Shown here piece after piece: positions 21,715 to 33,300 of a stretch of 64,000 nt of DNA (position 1 is the first letter of the stretch; each line of letters opens with the position of its first letter). Source of the DNA: Ostrinia nubilalis (Eukaryota > Arthropoda > Insecta > Lepidoptera > Crambidae); the NCBI RefSeq assembly GCF_963855985.1, contig NC_087107.1, positions 1,054,001 through 1,118,000 on the forward strand, given 5' to 3'. The position numbers and the translations under genes were made by a program. The notes beneath the pieces are model-generated. The model did not search any database. It saw only the letters and a list, made by a program, of their open reading frames with translations, and was not told the DNA's origin.

Positions 21715-22028
21715 CCATCAAAAACAATACTTGTCAAAAAAACCAAGTCTCGCAACTCAGTTGTTCTACGGTAAAAAGTTGTGAGATCCATGTAATACCA
21801 AGTCCAGGCCAGGAAATCTTTAACGTTTTACATAAATTATTGACTTGGCCATCGCACTAAATAATTTAATTTACACGTGTTTTCATGCGATGGCCAAGTC
21901 AATATATTTATGTAAAACGTTAAAGATTTCCTGGCCTGGACTTGGTATTACATGGATCTCACAACTTTTTACCGTAGAACAACTGAGTTGCGAGACTTGG
22001 TTTTTTTGACAAGTATTGTTTTTGATGG
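21715..22028. repeat. Near-perfect 142-bp inverted repeat (hairpin)
   Basis: The left arm 21715-21856 and right arm 21886-22028 are reverse complements. I could find only one difference, AAATTATTG against AAATATATTG. The loop is 29 nt (21857-21885). The ends read CCATCAAAAACAATACTTGT. No TIR-plus-TSD pattern is evident outside the arms and there is no coding frame. It may be a young palindromic MITE, a hairpin-RNA locus, or a foldback from replication or assembly. The sequence does not decide between these. Confidence 0.95.
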
Positions 22029-22102
22029 GATCTCATTTCTTTTTGTATTTTGTAGACAGCAGTTATGTATCTAGAAAACTGGACCGAAATTGAAAAATTT
22101 TA

Positions 22103-22505
22103 CTCGACTTGGCGGTTGCGCTACCGTGCCCCCAAATATTTTAGTTTTTCCTTGATTCATACACCAAACACTACTTATATTCCAAATTTGAAGCTTCTAG
22201 GTCTGCTAGAAGTGCCTTAGAGTTTTGATGATCGGTGAGTCAGTGAGTCAGTGAGTCAGTGAGTGACAAAATTAAGTAACTTTGACCCGTTATAATTCTT
22301 AAACTACTGGTTCAAATTGAATGAAATTTTAAATATACCGTGTCTTTACAATGCCTGCATAGCTAATGAAAATTCAGCCTTCTAGTTTTATCCACAACGA
22401 AGTTACAGGCGGTCGAAAATGGCCTGAATTGCTTCGAGAAAAGGATGGTACGGCCGTGCCGCTTTTTTGCTCGACTTGGTGGGGGCACTGCCGTGCCCCC
22501 AGATA
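22103..22505 (+). repeat. Interspersed repeat with 367-bp-spaced direct ends
   Basis: CTCGACTTGG...CCGTGCCCCCA occurs at 22103-22137 and again in direct orientation at 22470-22505. Between them are a (GAGTCAGT)n tract at 22235-22265 and a moderately conserved block (ACAACGAAGTTACAGGCGGT, AATGGCCTGAATTGCTTCGA). It is either a tandem unit plus a partial copy or an LTR-like pair. The class is unknown. Confidence 0.6.
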
Positions 22506-22726
22506 ATATGTATGCGAGTCATTTCTACTAGTACCTTAATATGTAAGTCTAGATATTAGCACGTCACTACCTTGTTTAATATACCACGCAATCTTGTATA
22601 CCCATTCTTATGATACACCATACAAGAATGCATGGTAAATTCAGTGAACTGCTCCTGAATCGAATGTACCTACTACTACTATTTCTATTTATTTATATTA
22701 ACCGGCAGACAGTGGTGACTGAGTTT
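22506..22726. other. Non-coding spacer
   Basis: Nothing recognised. Confidence 0.4.
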
Positions 22727-22890
22727 GTTGCGGCGCTTCTTCTCAGCACTTGCCAAATGTTGGTCTCGAAGCGCTGGTAGGGTAAAAAGATTATGAGACA
22801 TGTAGAGGCTCCTTAAGAGCATATGACGATTTGTAAAAACTATTTATTAGTCTAAACAAATAAAGAAATTTTGACTTTTTTGACTTTTTT
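22727..22890 (+). repeat. LINE-tail-like repeat (family L2), copy 2
   Basis: Contains GTTGCGGCGCTTCTTCTCAG, CACTTGCCAAATGTTGG and GAAGCGCTGGTAGGGTAAAA. It ends in AATAAAGAAATTTTGAC with a repeated TTTTTTGAC. The AATAAA plus simple-repeat tail suggests the 3' end of a non-LTR element. It matches the shorter copy at 10476-10545. Confidence 0.65.
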
Positions 22891-24198
22891 AAAATAATTA
22901 ATTTTTAGTTAACAATTTCATTTACCTACGCGCAATCATCATCTCTCAGATTATAAAACACTTTAAAAAGAAAGAATAACCATCATTTTTCAGCTACATA
23001 CAGGACGTCCTTAGCTGAACATAAGCCTCGCCCGATGATTTTCATAATGACCGGAATAAAAAATAAAGAATATCAAGCAGTCTAGGGATTAACCGGCTAG
23101 ATTATTTTATCTGAAAAATGGCCTCAAAAATTGAGAATGTTGAACAATGCCAAGTTTTTTCATATTATTTTCATTTTATTACTGTGAATTTGTGTAAATC
23201 AATCTAAAGTGTATTATCTTACTTAGTTGCCAATAACATTGTATATTGAATTAGTGATAGTACAGGTAATTGGTTCTTGTCACCGACCGCATTAATTATC
23301 ACACACAGTGTGATTAAAATGTAACACTTATGCTGGGAAAAGATAATAATAATCAGATGTAGAAGTTTCAATTGATTCCAATTAAAATGTATTAAGATGC
23401 ATTTATTTACAAAATAAAATAATCAAAGAGTTCTCTAGTTATCAAAAAAGTACAACTTTCAGTTCAATCGCTTTAGACTCAACAATTTTATTCTTCTTAG
23501 ACTCTTTTGTTCCTTTTCCCATTTAATTGGGGTTTGTCCTTCTCGGTCCTGTCTTATTTTTCCTGAATAACGAATGTTTATTAATATAATAGTGTTTTCC
23601 ATAGGTAAGTAAGGCACACTTACCTATAGAGTCGTAATATTAATAAAAAATATAGGTATTGATCTGAATAGAATTACCTCTCAAATGGAACATATTGTTA
23701 GCAAATCTTAATAAACTATTGCACAATATACACCCGCTTTACGCCACCTGATAGCATTACAATACTATACGAGTTCGCTATCGCCTAATTACTTGATCCG
23801 TATCAGCGATATTAACTGTTAATTGTCTCTAATATACGTCTAATTATATCACTGTTAATTAGTGACGGAATTGCTATTTTGATTTGACACGGACGTGCTA
23901 AGTAGTAGGTATACAAACACAATGTAACTTTGTAATTATGTGAGCCGATGTAGATAGTTATTAGGTGGGATATTACCTAATTATTAATTATCTACATAAA
24001 ATGAACATGTAAAAGAATGTTATTTCGATATTTATAAACTACAACGGGAAAGCTATAAATTCTCAGCATATCGTAGTATTCAGATAAAAAATGCAATTTA
24101 CATAGGTTTTTTTTGGAGCTTGGCCCATTTTTTGCATTTTGTGTTTTAAAAATATTTCCCGTACTGATGATAAAATAAATAATTTCGGCGTATCAGTC
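22891..24198. other. Non-coding, AT-rich
   Basis: No gene or named repeat in about 1.3 kb. Confidence 0.5.
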
Positions 24199-24316
24199 GC
24201 CAACGTCCATACCACTTTGAAAACACCGGTTCTCGTCCGATCACCGAAGTTAAGCAACGTCGGGCGCGGTCAGTACTTGGATGGGTGACCGCCTGGGAAC
24301 ACCGCGTGATGTTGGC
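24199..24316 (+). rRNA. 5S rRNA: 5S ribosomal RNA gene, copy 4
   Basis: A 118-bp 5S core ending GATGTTGGC and followed by TTTTTGC. Internal control blocks are intact. It differs from copy 5 by ACCACTTTGAAAAC for ACCACGTTGAAAAC, a single G-to-T in the 5' half that could weaken a helix pair. Upstream it has TAAAATAAAT at about -28. Insect 5S genes often need an upstream AT-rich element, so this may help initiation. It lies 2.8 kb from copy 3 and 1.4 kb from copy 5, all plus strand. Confidence 0.96.
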
Positions 24317-25643
24317 TTTTTGCTCTACCATTTTATTTCAGCCGCAATTATTGTAACTTTGATATTTTAATAGCTAAACCAAACCGATTTTTTTAATATT
24401 TTTTGTCACATTACGAATTTTTTAAATATTATTTATAATCTTTTTTAAAAACAGCAATGCAATGAAGTAAAAATTAGAATAAAAAAAAATGCAAAAGATT
24501 TTTACAATCATTCACAATGCAAAAATACTTAACCCTTTCACTACCGATGGGCAAATAAAACCTGAACGATTTTCATCTAACATTACTCAATCTTCGTAAC
24601 CTGTCAAATTATGCGTTTTTTACTAACGATGTATCGAATATCGATGACATCGGACACGATAAATCGATGGTAAACCAACTGTGTCGAATCGGTATCATTT
24701 GTTTACGATTAGCGTCTCTATTGAAGGTTAAGGTACATTAATCATGTGGTGTAATTTATTTAAAAAGTTTAACTTATTGATTTCGTGCTTTGAAAGTTAG
24801 TATAAAATTGGCTTCAGCTTGCAGCTTCACTCGCATACGTTTCAGTAGGTATTTCACAGTAATAATTCTTCAGCGCCGTTACAAAAACTTTACCAAAATA
24901 AAAAAAAAACTAATTTAACTTACATAGAAAATGTTTATTACTTTATGATAAGTAAGTAATTGTAATATCTCATACTTGAAAATTATTATTTATCTTTTTT
25001 TTTTCAAATGATCTTGTTTCATTGACAGAGAAGTTACTTTCTTCAATACATATAGATAAGTATGAAATAACATATAAATTACTCAACATTAAGTGATATT
25101 TTGTTTTGCCAGTAGCGAAACGAGATAACCAAAGAAACAAGCTAATAAACTTATTTTATACACCCTCAATTAGCCATTCACATCATCAAAATAGACTAAT
25201 AAAATTCTGAGACACCATCGAGCCCCGAACCCGAGACCATGCGGGCACATTATGCGTCTTGCGTCGATCGATCAACATCACTAATCTGCATATTAATTCG
25301 CCCCGCCAACGTTTTATTAATCAGGGGCAATTTTAAAGTAGAACGCGGGTACAGTCCGCCTCAATATTTTTGAGGAAATCAAAAAGCTGTTGTCTTATAA
25401 AAGTATTATATCAATTTTATTTATCTAGTAAATTTTTTGTAATAATTGAAGTTATAATGATTCATGTAAATTGTAATATTTTAATAGGTATTGATATCTT
25501 TTTCTTTTCCCTAGCCCTTTTTCCCATTATTTGGGGTCGGCTATCCTTGTTCTGAGGCGCCAGGACAATCTGTCCTGGGCATGCGTTGACTAAATATTTG
25601 CCTGGGCACGCTCTAAGTCCTTGGCAACTGTGGACCGCCTGGT
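24317..25643. other. Non-coding; TTAACCCTTTCACT motif at about 24532
   Basis: AT-rich. A TTAACCCTTTCACTACCGAT stretch resembles a piggyBac-like end but has no partner. No gene is supported. Confidence 0.45.
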
Positions 25644-25718
25644 TATCGATATAAATTATAATTTTTATCGATATAAATTATAATTTTTGTCGATATAAAT
25701 TATAATAGTTATCGATAT
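25644..25718. repeat. Short tandem repeat of TATCGATATAAATTATAATT
   Basis: About three and a half units with a period near 25-28 bp, each containing CGATATAAATTATAA. It lies immediately upstream of 5S copy 5. The last partial unit supplies a TATAT about 30 bp before the gene start. Confidence 0.85.
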
Positions 25719-25747
25719 ATTTCACACATTATTTCAAACCTTCTATC

Positions 25748-25865
25748 GCCAACGTCCATACCACGTTGAAAACACCGGTTCTCGTCCGATCACCGAAGTT
25801 AAGCAACGTCGGGCGCGGTCAGTACTTGGATGGGTGACCGCCTGGGAACACCGCGTGATGTTGGC
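25748..25865 (+). rRNA. 5S rRNA: 5S ribosomal RNA gene, copy 5
   Basis: A 118-bp 5S core that reads as the consensus of the five copies. The ends are paired, internal Pol III control blocks are complete, and TTTTTGC follows. TATAT about 30 bp upstream, formed by the end of the adjacent tandem repeat, is a plausible upstream element. It is the best candidate for an active copy. There is no neighbouring 5S unit in tandem, as elsewhere in the window. Confidence 0.97.
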
Positions 25866-28076
25866 TTTTTGCTTCACTCGAACTGAGAAGTTTGTTCAGT
25901 AAACATGTTCGATTTTATACTTTTTTTCTAATTTAACCTCTGAGTTCCACTCGCACTGCACACTGTGTTAATATTTTAGCTAAACAGAATCATTGGTTGA
26001 ACTGTACTTATTGCTAGGTGACCAGTTAGCGGATTTGTATACTATGCGGGCAATTTAGCTCAATAATTCTCATAATCGCATGCAAAGTTTTCCCATTGGT
26101 GTTATTTAACGTCCACTCTACTCTCTATTTAACGTACTAATGTGCTACACCACAGAATTTAACTTTGATTTACATTAGGTACTGGATTTACAACTTAGTG
26201 GAAGTACCGTTCCTAAGTACTTCCTACCATAAAAATTTTTGTGTCACTAGCATCTAAAATTCTAAAAATATAATAATATTTTTCATTCTTAACCCATTCC
26301 TTGCCGCCTTTTTTGTTTAGTTGAATAAAAAAAAATCATTTTATTAAATAACAAGCAACATCGTCAAGCTGTGTCCTTACAGTGATATTGCTATGAATGT
26401 TTTTGTAGGCGTTTACCACACACTTGCTAAAATTGCAATGAAAGTTTATCAATCAGGACAAATGACTGTTAATGTATAGATTTACTTAACCATTCCATCA
26501 TCCTTTCTTGATCCTTACAACTGTAGACACAATCTTGGCCCTAAACACAATCAAATTGCGTCTCGGATCCCATCATTACACATCACAATCAGTCTTTTTG
26601 AAAGCCGAATCACGCCCATCAGTCAAGAAGACCCTAGCGGTAACGGGTGGAATTAAATATGCATAGAGGGTTAACGTTGGTCAGATTTGCCACGCTTTCG
26701 GTATTAATATCTTGATCCATCAGCCGCTGACGGGTTAAGATGAATCGGGAAAGGGTTGAATGAATGGATATTCAAAGTTGTGATGTATTTTTTTAAAGAT
26801 TTCAATAATCTTCTCTATTACAAAATCCAAGCTATTGTCATTAAAAAATAAAAAATAAAAAATTTTAATTTTTGCATTCAGGGATGTTTTTAATTATAAA
26901 CAAACACCAAACTACGAGCCACCAGTCCTGGATATTGAATATTTTTTATAATGTAGATATGTACTTACTTAATATTTAAGATTTTTTTATTCCAGAGAAA
27001 TACAATGTCAATATTATGAAGAAAATAATTATTAGAGGGCTAACAAATAGGGCCTTTAAAATTATCGTAAATTTCTCTTTTTTTCTTGTGTTAATTTGTG
27101 CCTAACTCATATTTTTCATATTATAGAACCTCACTCACAGCAAGAGCCTTACACTATGTAAGTAACAACAAAAATACAAAGACACGTCCATCGTGCAATG
27201 GCTTAATAATAACCCATTTTAACTCAACAAAAGTTTGAGAACCAACGCCACTGTGTTGCGATTTATCCGCCGTCACGGACAAAGAGTTAGGCCACCATTA
27301 ATTACCGGATTTGTTCGCGGGCCAGATCGGGAACACTGTAATTATCAATGGCAATATTCACCAGGGATTGGGTGGTTAAATAATGTATATTATTTTTATA
27401 ATTACTATCTAGCTAAAATGTTAAATGACAGCACATGAAATTAGACATTTTTGATGCAAGTCCAGTACTCTAGGTGTTAGGTATTGAGAAAAGTTTTTAA
27501 AACTCGATTCAAACTACATAGTAATGTCTAAAAGCGATTTTTAAAAGGTTATTTTCAATAAATAATAGCTTTAATGACTTTTATAGATACTCGAGTTGAT
27601 TAAAAAAAAAACATTATTTAGCATAGATGTTGCTACGCCGTTGTCCACAAAGCTGCTTCTCAATAGGATCTTATTAAATTACGAAAAAAAATCTTTCACA
27701 CTCAAAATCTCAAAAAGTGTCATCAATCCCCAAAAAAAGTCAAAACAAGTCTATGAAGGCATGAAATCAACCCACCCACATAGATTAATGATGTCCCGCC
27801 AACAATGGGTGGTTCAGACCGATCCCTTTTCGATTTAACAGCAATTAAAAAGTTCTACAAAGCATCCAAAGGGTTAACTTCATTTGCTTATAATTGGGCC
27901 GTTTTGGTGGGAATGTGATTTGTGGAGGCGAGACGGTTCACATTTCGAATAAAAATCTTAAAGCATTTTATCATTTGGTAACAGCGTACGTTATTGTATG
28001 GTGCATATTCTTTTTAATTATGATAAAATTAATTAATGATACCAACTATAATATTGTCAATTTACCAATATTGTCA
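25866..28076. other. Non-coding; GC-richer unique stretches near 26520-26760 and 27230-27380
   Basis: No supported gene in 2.2 kb. The two GC-richer stretches contain no splice-plus-frame combination that would make an exon convincing. They could be regulatory. Confidence 0.45.
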
Positions 28077-28349
28077 GCCGTTTGGTGTAGTGGTTCGAAA
28101 CGGACTTCTATTCCGGAGGTAGCGGGTTCGATTCCCGCACAGTACAAACATTTGTGTGCATGAACATATTTGTTTGTATTGGACTGGGTGTTTTCTATGT
28201 ATAATAAGTATGTATTTACAAAAAAAAGTATTTAAGTATGTTTATATCCATTGTCTAGTACCCATTATAGTACAAGCTTTGCTTAGCTTGGGACTAGAAG
28301 CGCAGTGTAAAATGTCCAAGGGTATTTATTTATTTATTTATTATTTATA
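28077..28349 (+). mobile_element. tRNA-derived SINE family B, full-length copy 1
   Basis: The Pol III head carries the A-box TTTGGTGTAGTGGTTCG and B-box GCGGGTTCGATTCCCGC. The body follows (TTGTATTGGACTGGGTGTTT, TACAAGCTTTGCTTAG, GAAGCGCAGTGTAAAATG) and a TATTTATTTATT tail. The second full copy is at 49371-49643, closely similar throughout. The head does not fold as a working tRNA because the acceptor ends do not pair. It encodes no protein and depends on a partner LINE, whose tail it probably shares. Confidence 0.92.
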
Positions 28350-28884
28350 ATAGTACTTTGACTGTCGCCTTGGGAGTTTTTTCTGTATTCTCTTAGTATT
28401 AAGATGGTATAAATAAAATAGGTAGTATTATTGTGATGTTTGTACAAGTATTTTTCAACAAAACTTTTACTTAAAAAAATGTAAGATTTTCAGTTTAAAA
28501 AAATATTGACATCAACGAAACAAAACCCCTCAAAAACAATCAAGATCATTATTTTCACACAAAACGAAACGCCTAGAGAATTCTCACCCTATAAAATTGT
28601 AAACGAACAAACAACCAAAAAAAGAAAGAATTCTCAACAGCAAACCACCGACTGGATCTTAACTTTTTCGATTCCCAAATTAATTCTTATTTGGTAGACG
28701 GGCACAATAGACCCCTGTAATTGATTCAACACGCTCCGCTGAGATGCCACCGCGGTTAAGGGTTAAGATGCGAATAAAGTTTGCACAGGGTTGCGACAAA
28801 GTCGTCTGTGAACATTTTTAAATGTGTCGTGATCGCATTTTTCTTTAATTTTTATAGAAAGATATTTTATGATTATAATATTTA
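28350..28884. other. Non-coding spacer
   Basis: AT-rich, with a GC-richer patch at about 28690-28800 (CGCTCCGCTGAGATGCCACC). No gene is supported. Confidence 0.45.
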
Positions 28885-29031
28885 GGGCTGATTTTTTAAT
28901 TGCCAGATATCTTAGAACTGAAGAATAACCTTGTCATTTTGTTTTTTTTTATTCATTTCCTATGCTGAAACTGTCAATGTGACAAACTTATTCTTCATTT
29001 AAAAGTTTTCCAACGGTTGAAAAATCAGCCC
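28885..29031. mobile_element. 147-bp MITE with TTA duplication (GGGCTGATTTTT ends)
   Basis: The ends are GGGCTGATTTTT and AAAAATCAGCCC, flanked by TTA at 28882-28884 and 29032-29034. A second inner pair, GAAGAATAA...TTATTCTTC, extends the hairpin. A 3-bp TTA duplication fits PIF/Harbinger-type MITEs. Confidence 0.85.
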
Positions 29032-29211
29032 TTAGTCATTAAAAAGCTCATTTTAAAATACAATAATGTTTTTGTTCTTTAACACAAAGAAATAACATGG
29101 AGACTTAAAAAATAGTTCCCTATTTTCATGCTACTCCGCCATCCGAATCAGTCCTATATTACATTCCATAGGTAATTTGCTTTTATTAATGCTGTGACAA
29201 TCAATTTAACC

Positions 29212-29538
29212 GCCTCTGTGGTCTAGTGGTAAGACCACCTGCTTCAGACGCAGAGGTCCCGGGTTCGATTCCCAGTGGGGGCAGATTTTTCTGTTCGGTT
29301 TGGTTGGTGGTAGGGCTTGTTCTAAGTCCGCCTGGCTAGCTACCATCATCTTACCTAAGTCTGTCGCCATAACAACAATGTTAACAGCATTGTTGTGTTC
29401 CGGCAGTTAGAGGTAAGATAGCCAGTTGCTCCGTGGTTGAGGATTCCGGGTGAAGCTCGCTTCCACCTTCGGCCTGATCATCACTTACCATCAGGTGAGA
29501 TACAGGACAAGAGCTTCATCGTTTTGGATAAAAAAAAT
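29212..29538 (+). mobile_element. tRNA-derived SINE family A, full-length
   Basis: The tRNA-like head starts GCCTCTGTGGTCTAGTGGTA and has B-box GGGTTCGATTCCC. The body follows (GGTTTGGTTGGTGGTAGGGC, CGGCAGTTAGAGGTAAGATA, GATTCCGGGTGAAGCTCGC). The tail is CATCAGGTGAGATACAGGAC...TTTTGGATAAAAAAAA. The head folds only poorly: it has several G-T acceptor pairs and one mismatch in the anticodon stem. Other pieces lie at 12092, 17714 and 48203. It is the most complete copy in the window. Confidence 0.92.
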
Positions 29539-30216
29539 ACAAGACGATTTTTTTCATTGTGCTATTTTCCAATCAATTAAGAAAATAATAAAAATAAATC
29601 GTTTCATGAATGTATAACACTTGGCATATAAACAAAACGCAAGTTTGTGGCGTTTTCGCCTTCACCACCACACCGGTAAGGGCAATTCAAAATTTAAAGT
29701 AAAACGAATTCTTACTAATGGAACTGAATTGAATTCTTCTAATGCGATTGAGGACTTTTTCTACAGAGTCCTTCCTTTTCAACTGGGAAGTAATTAATTT
29801 GACGTTTTTGTGGTTGTTGTTCTGTAGGTACGTTAATTACAATTTCTATTTTTCCCTGTTTATACGATTTGAAAAAGGTTTGATAGGACCGACTTAAAAA
29901 AAAAAACATTTTAATATTTTATCACATATTTAAACTTTAGTGGCGTATTAGATTCCTATGCGCTAGCGCAATCCGATTAAAATCATTATAAGGTATTTTT
30001 GTTTTTTCTCTAAAAATAAAATAAATTATGTAAACACAAGTTGTGATAGTATGATTGTAAATTGCAAGTAAGTGTGTTTTTTTAACACGAAGTGATGAGG
30101 ATCCTCTAGCAAAAGCTTCAGTATCAATTTTTAAATATTTCAACAACATTTAATTAATTTATTTGTAACTAATTTTACATTTTGTGTTGATTAAAAAAAT
30201 CGTTTGTAAAAAGTGC
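29539..30216. other. Non-coding spacer
   Basis: AT-rich, nothing recognised until the tRNA-Tyr terminator. Confidence 0.45.
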
Positions 30217-30222
30217 AAAAAA
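30217..30222 (-). terminator. Pol III terminator of tRNA-Tyr
   Basis: Six T residues on the minus strand begin 2 nt after the tRNA 3' end. Confidence 0.85.
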
Positions 30223-30224
30223 TT

Positions 30225-30313
30225 TCCTTCGAGCCGGATTTGAACCAGCGACCTATGGATGACAGTTTTATACCAGCTACAGTCCACCGCTCTACCAACT
30301 GAGCTATCGAAGG
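30225..30313 (-). tRNA. tRNA-Tyr: tRNA-Tyr (GTA anticodon) with 16-nt intron
   Basis: The minus strand encodes a complete tRNA-Tyr: acceptor CCTTCGA/TCGAAGG plus discriminator A, D-arm AGCTCAGTTGGTAGAGC, anticodon stem TGGA/TCCA, and T-arm CTGG-TTCAAAT-CCGG. The anticodon GTA is followed by G37, then a 16-nt intron (plus-strand 30261-30276), then ATCCATAG. An intron one base 3' of the anticodon is the canonical eukaryotic place, and tRNA-Tyr genes are usually intron-bearing. The mature length is 73 nt. Internal A and B boxes are intact and a T6 terminator follows at once, so the gene is very probably functional. Confidence 0.97.
30261..30276 (-). other. tRNA-Tyr intron
   Basis: Sixteen nucleotides (CTGGTATAAAACTGTC on the minus strand) between position 37 and 38 of tRNA-Tyr, the position recognised by the tRNA splicing endonuclease. 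Confidence 0.93.
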
Positions 30314-33300
30314 TGTGGGAGTTCGTGCAAAATTGTGTGTGCGCTTCTGTGACTCAGCACTGTTACGTAAAGTTGTTCACAAGTTGGTTTGGTGGCGCCA
30401 CCGTCCATATAAATAATACAAAAATAATAATTATCTGCTTGCTGCTGTAATGATTTTAGTGGGTATCATAGTATTCTCCGCATTCTTTCATTTATTGGAA
30501 CATACTTTAGGAACAAAAATAAAGTTTTCCGTAAATACTTTCAGTCGCGCACGCACCACGAAACAAAATGGCGTCGATCTTGATAGGGCATCGCAATCAG
30601 CGCTGACGAACCGAATATTTCACGGCGGGCGAACCACTAAATTATCTGCTCGCGAATCATCCCCCGTTACCATGATTTGTATTTGAAGTGAGAATTACTG
30701 GATGTGGTTCTTAAAGATGGTAAACAGTTTCGGTTTGAAATAAACGCCTAGATATTTTGAATAGCAAAACACTGTAAAGGGAATTAATGCTATTAGTTTT
30801 AATGGGAATTCTATAGTTAAATTATTATAATAATGGTGGCATCCGATATACTCGTAATGAGTAATAAAAATGATCATGGTCTTAAAACGTATCTTATGCA
30901 CAAAAAATTATCAATGCTAAATTTATTTTACAAATTTTATTTATCTCTATCACCAGACGTATCTCTCCTGATTAAACAAAGCATTTACTACTGTTTTTTT
31001 TAAACCACTTCTAGTAAGAAATTATCACACCACCCGCACCCGGAAACGCTCAAAGATGGCGGGCGGAATCGCGTCGCGCCTACTGTCATGGCCGCCGGAA
31101 GTCCTCCGCCATTTGATAAATAGTTGTTCTTCAACAGTTTTTCTCATGCAAATGAGGGGTTGGAATGACGGATGACGTTTGTCACAATTTCCTCTGATGG
31201 ATTTAATTTGAGAGCCACTGGGGTGACTAATCTGGGGCCGTGATGCGGATCGCGAAGTGCTGATTCTTGATTGCGCGGGAATTTGCGACGCCATTTTTTC
31301 CGTTCGAATTTTGTTTTGAATTTTTCGAACCGTCTTTTGTTTTTGAACTTGGAATTGGGAGTGACTGTTAATGCAAATTGAGTCTCTGGAGATATTCATT
31401 GTTTCCGTTTGAATGTGGCACCATCTTTGCTTCTACCTAGGACTTTTTTATGACGTAAGTTTGTGGAATGCGGAAAGTTTACTGCTATTTACAATAGGCT
31501 AAAATTTTCAAAAGTATTGTTTTACTATTATTTTATTTCACAACCGCGTAAAGCATCTAGCTTGTGCTTTAGTAAGGCAAATAATACAACTGTTAAAGTG
31601 CAAATAAAAGCAATTATACGATGCACTCGTATTGCAAAATGCATGTCACGACACGCGATGTAAGGGCATAGCAAACGACATCTGCTCGCGGTGGCCATAG
31701 TTATACGTAGAATATGGGAGAAACTCAGATAGAAAACATGCTAATAAAGCCAATACATTTTTTTCATTAAAATTATGTTAAAAATAAGTATCACAACGAG
31801 AAAGTTCTCACCTTCCCTCGTGGAAACTGGAAAGTAATGATCAGACTGAAGTAAGGTTCACCCAGATACATCAACAGGAATGTTTGAGATTAATAATTAT
31901 CTAAGTGAGAGAAATCCTAATTTCAACGAGCACTGAATTTTTTTAAATATAATTTTGTCAATAGGTACCTTGATAGTAACTTATTTATTTACTTAAGTAT
32001 AGCAACAGAACAATATTTAAAATATTAATATTAAAGCGCAAAACAAGTCGCAAATTCATGCAGTATCTGTTAACTTCGCAAATACTACGGTGACCACGCT
32101 TACGATCCACTTTTCGTGATTATTTTTTCACATACTATTAATACGCGAGGTGTGGGCAAAAAGCATCGTTCATTAATATGCCCACGCCCAGGCGTGGTCG
32201 GGCAATCGCCGCGTGTCAAAAGGTCAGACAGATGTTTGCGATACGGTAAGTGTTTGCACATTGCAATTAATACCTTAAGTCAGTTATGGATTGCTTTTTG
32301 CATTACAATTTCTATATTAGTATTTTAATCTATCGTTTTTGGTGCTTGTATTATTATGAATACATAGGTAGGTAGGTAGTAGGTGGACAAGGTTGGCAAA
32401 AGCGCAGTTTATCTCATCAGCAAAGCTAGTGTGTTAAAATTATGTACAAATGAATAAAACGTGTTCTTTTTGTTAATTTCCTAGAACTCTAGAGAAGTTT
32501 CTGTTCATAGAATATGCCCCTAAAGTTTTCGAACATCAAAAGGAGCTTATTGTATTAAGTTAAAATTTTGTGTTTTTTTCTAGTCCAGGTGTTAATCTAT
32601 TTATTTTCTTTTTTCAGATCTGTTTTCGTGACGAGAATTGGTAAGTGATATCTTGAATTAAATATTAAATTAGGTTTATTTCATTCAACAATAAAAATGC
32701 AATCACACCACAATAATAAATTCACAAGAATAGGATTTTTTTTTTCAAACTTCGGCCGTGAAATTGTAATTAAAAAAATTCAAATACCGTTAGACATTTT
32801 CCGCAAAACGTATAGCTAAACGGAAGTCATGTAAAAACTGTCCACTTAAAGGTCAACGATTGCAAAAAGTGACCACGTGTCGTCTGACCTTAAGGACAGC
32901 GTGAGTCATAGACCACCCCTCCGTGTCTTACCGACCGTGAAACACCTGGTCACCCTGGTATCGACGCGTCAATTGAAATCCAACCCTAACTCTGAGTATT
33001 AGAGCACAATTTAGGTTTTATTTTGTGTAAAATGCCATGCTAAGGAATTGCAGTCTTAATTGCCTAACGAGGTAAGGTGAAAGTTGCGTTTTTAGATGGA
33101 CAGATGTGAATGGTAGAAAGATGAATGAACGGCAGGCGTGTGGCTTCTTGGAGTGTGCGATGCGGGCGCAAAAAATTGCGCATTCCTTGGAAAAATGTGT
33201 TGAAGTACGTTAGCAGTTAGTCACAATATAATTCTTTGCTACTAACCGCTTTTATTATTGCTGTTAGCAGATAATAGAAGTTTGATTGACAAACGCAAAT

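Noticed and set aside
28077..28147. Functional tRNA gene at the SINE family B head
   Set aside because: Acceptor ends do not pair and the same head with the same long body recurs at 49371.
29212..29283. Functional tRNA gene (anticodon CAG-like) at a SINE head
   Set aside because: The acceptor stem relies on G-T pairs, the anticodon stem has a mismatch, and a SINE body and A-tail follow. A Leu tRNA would need a long variable arm.
31025..31399. 124-codon minus-strand open frame as a gene
   Set aside because: No recognisable domain, no splice or promoter context, and it sits in a GC-richer island where long frames arise by chance. Left as a possible regulatory island.
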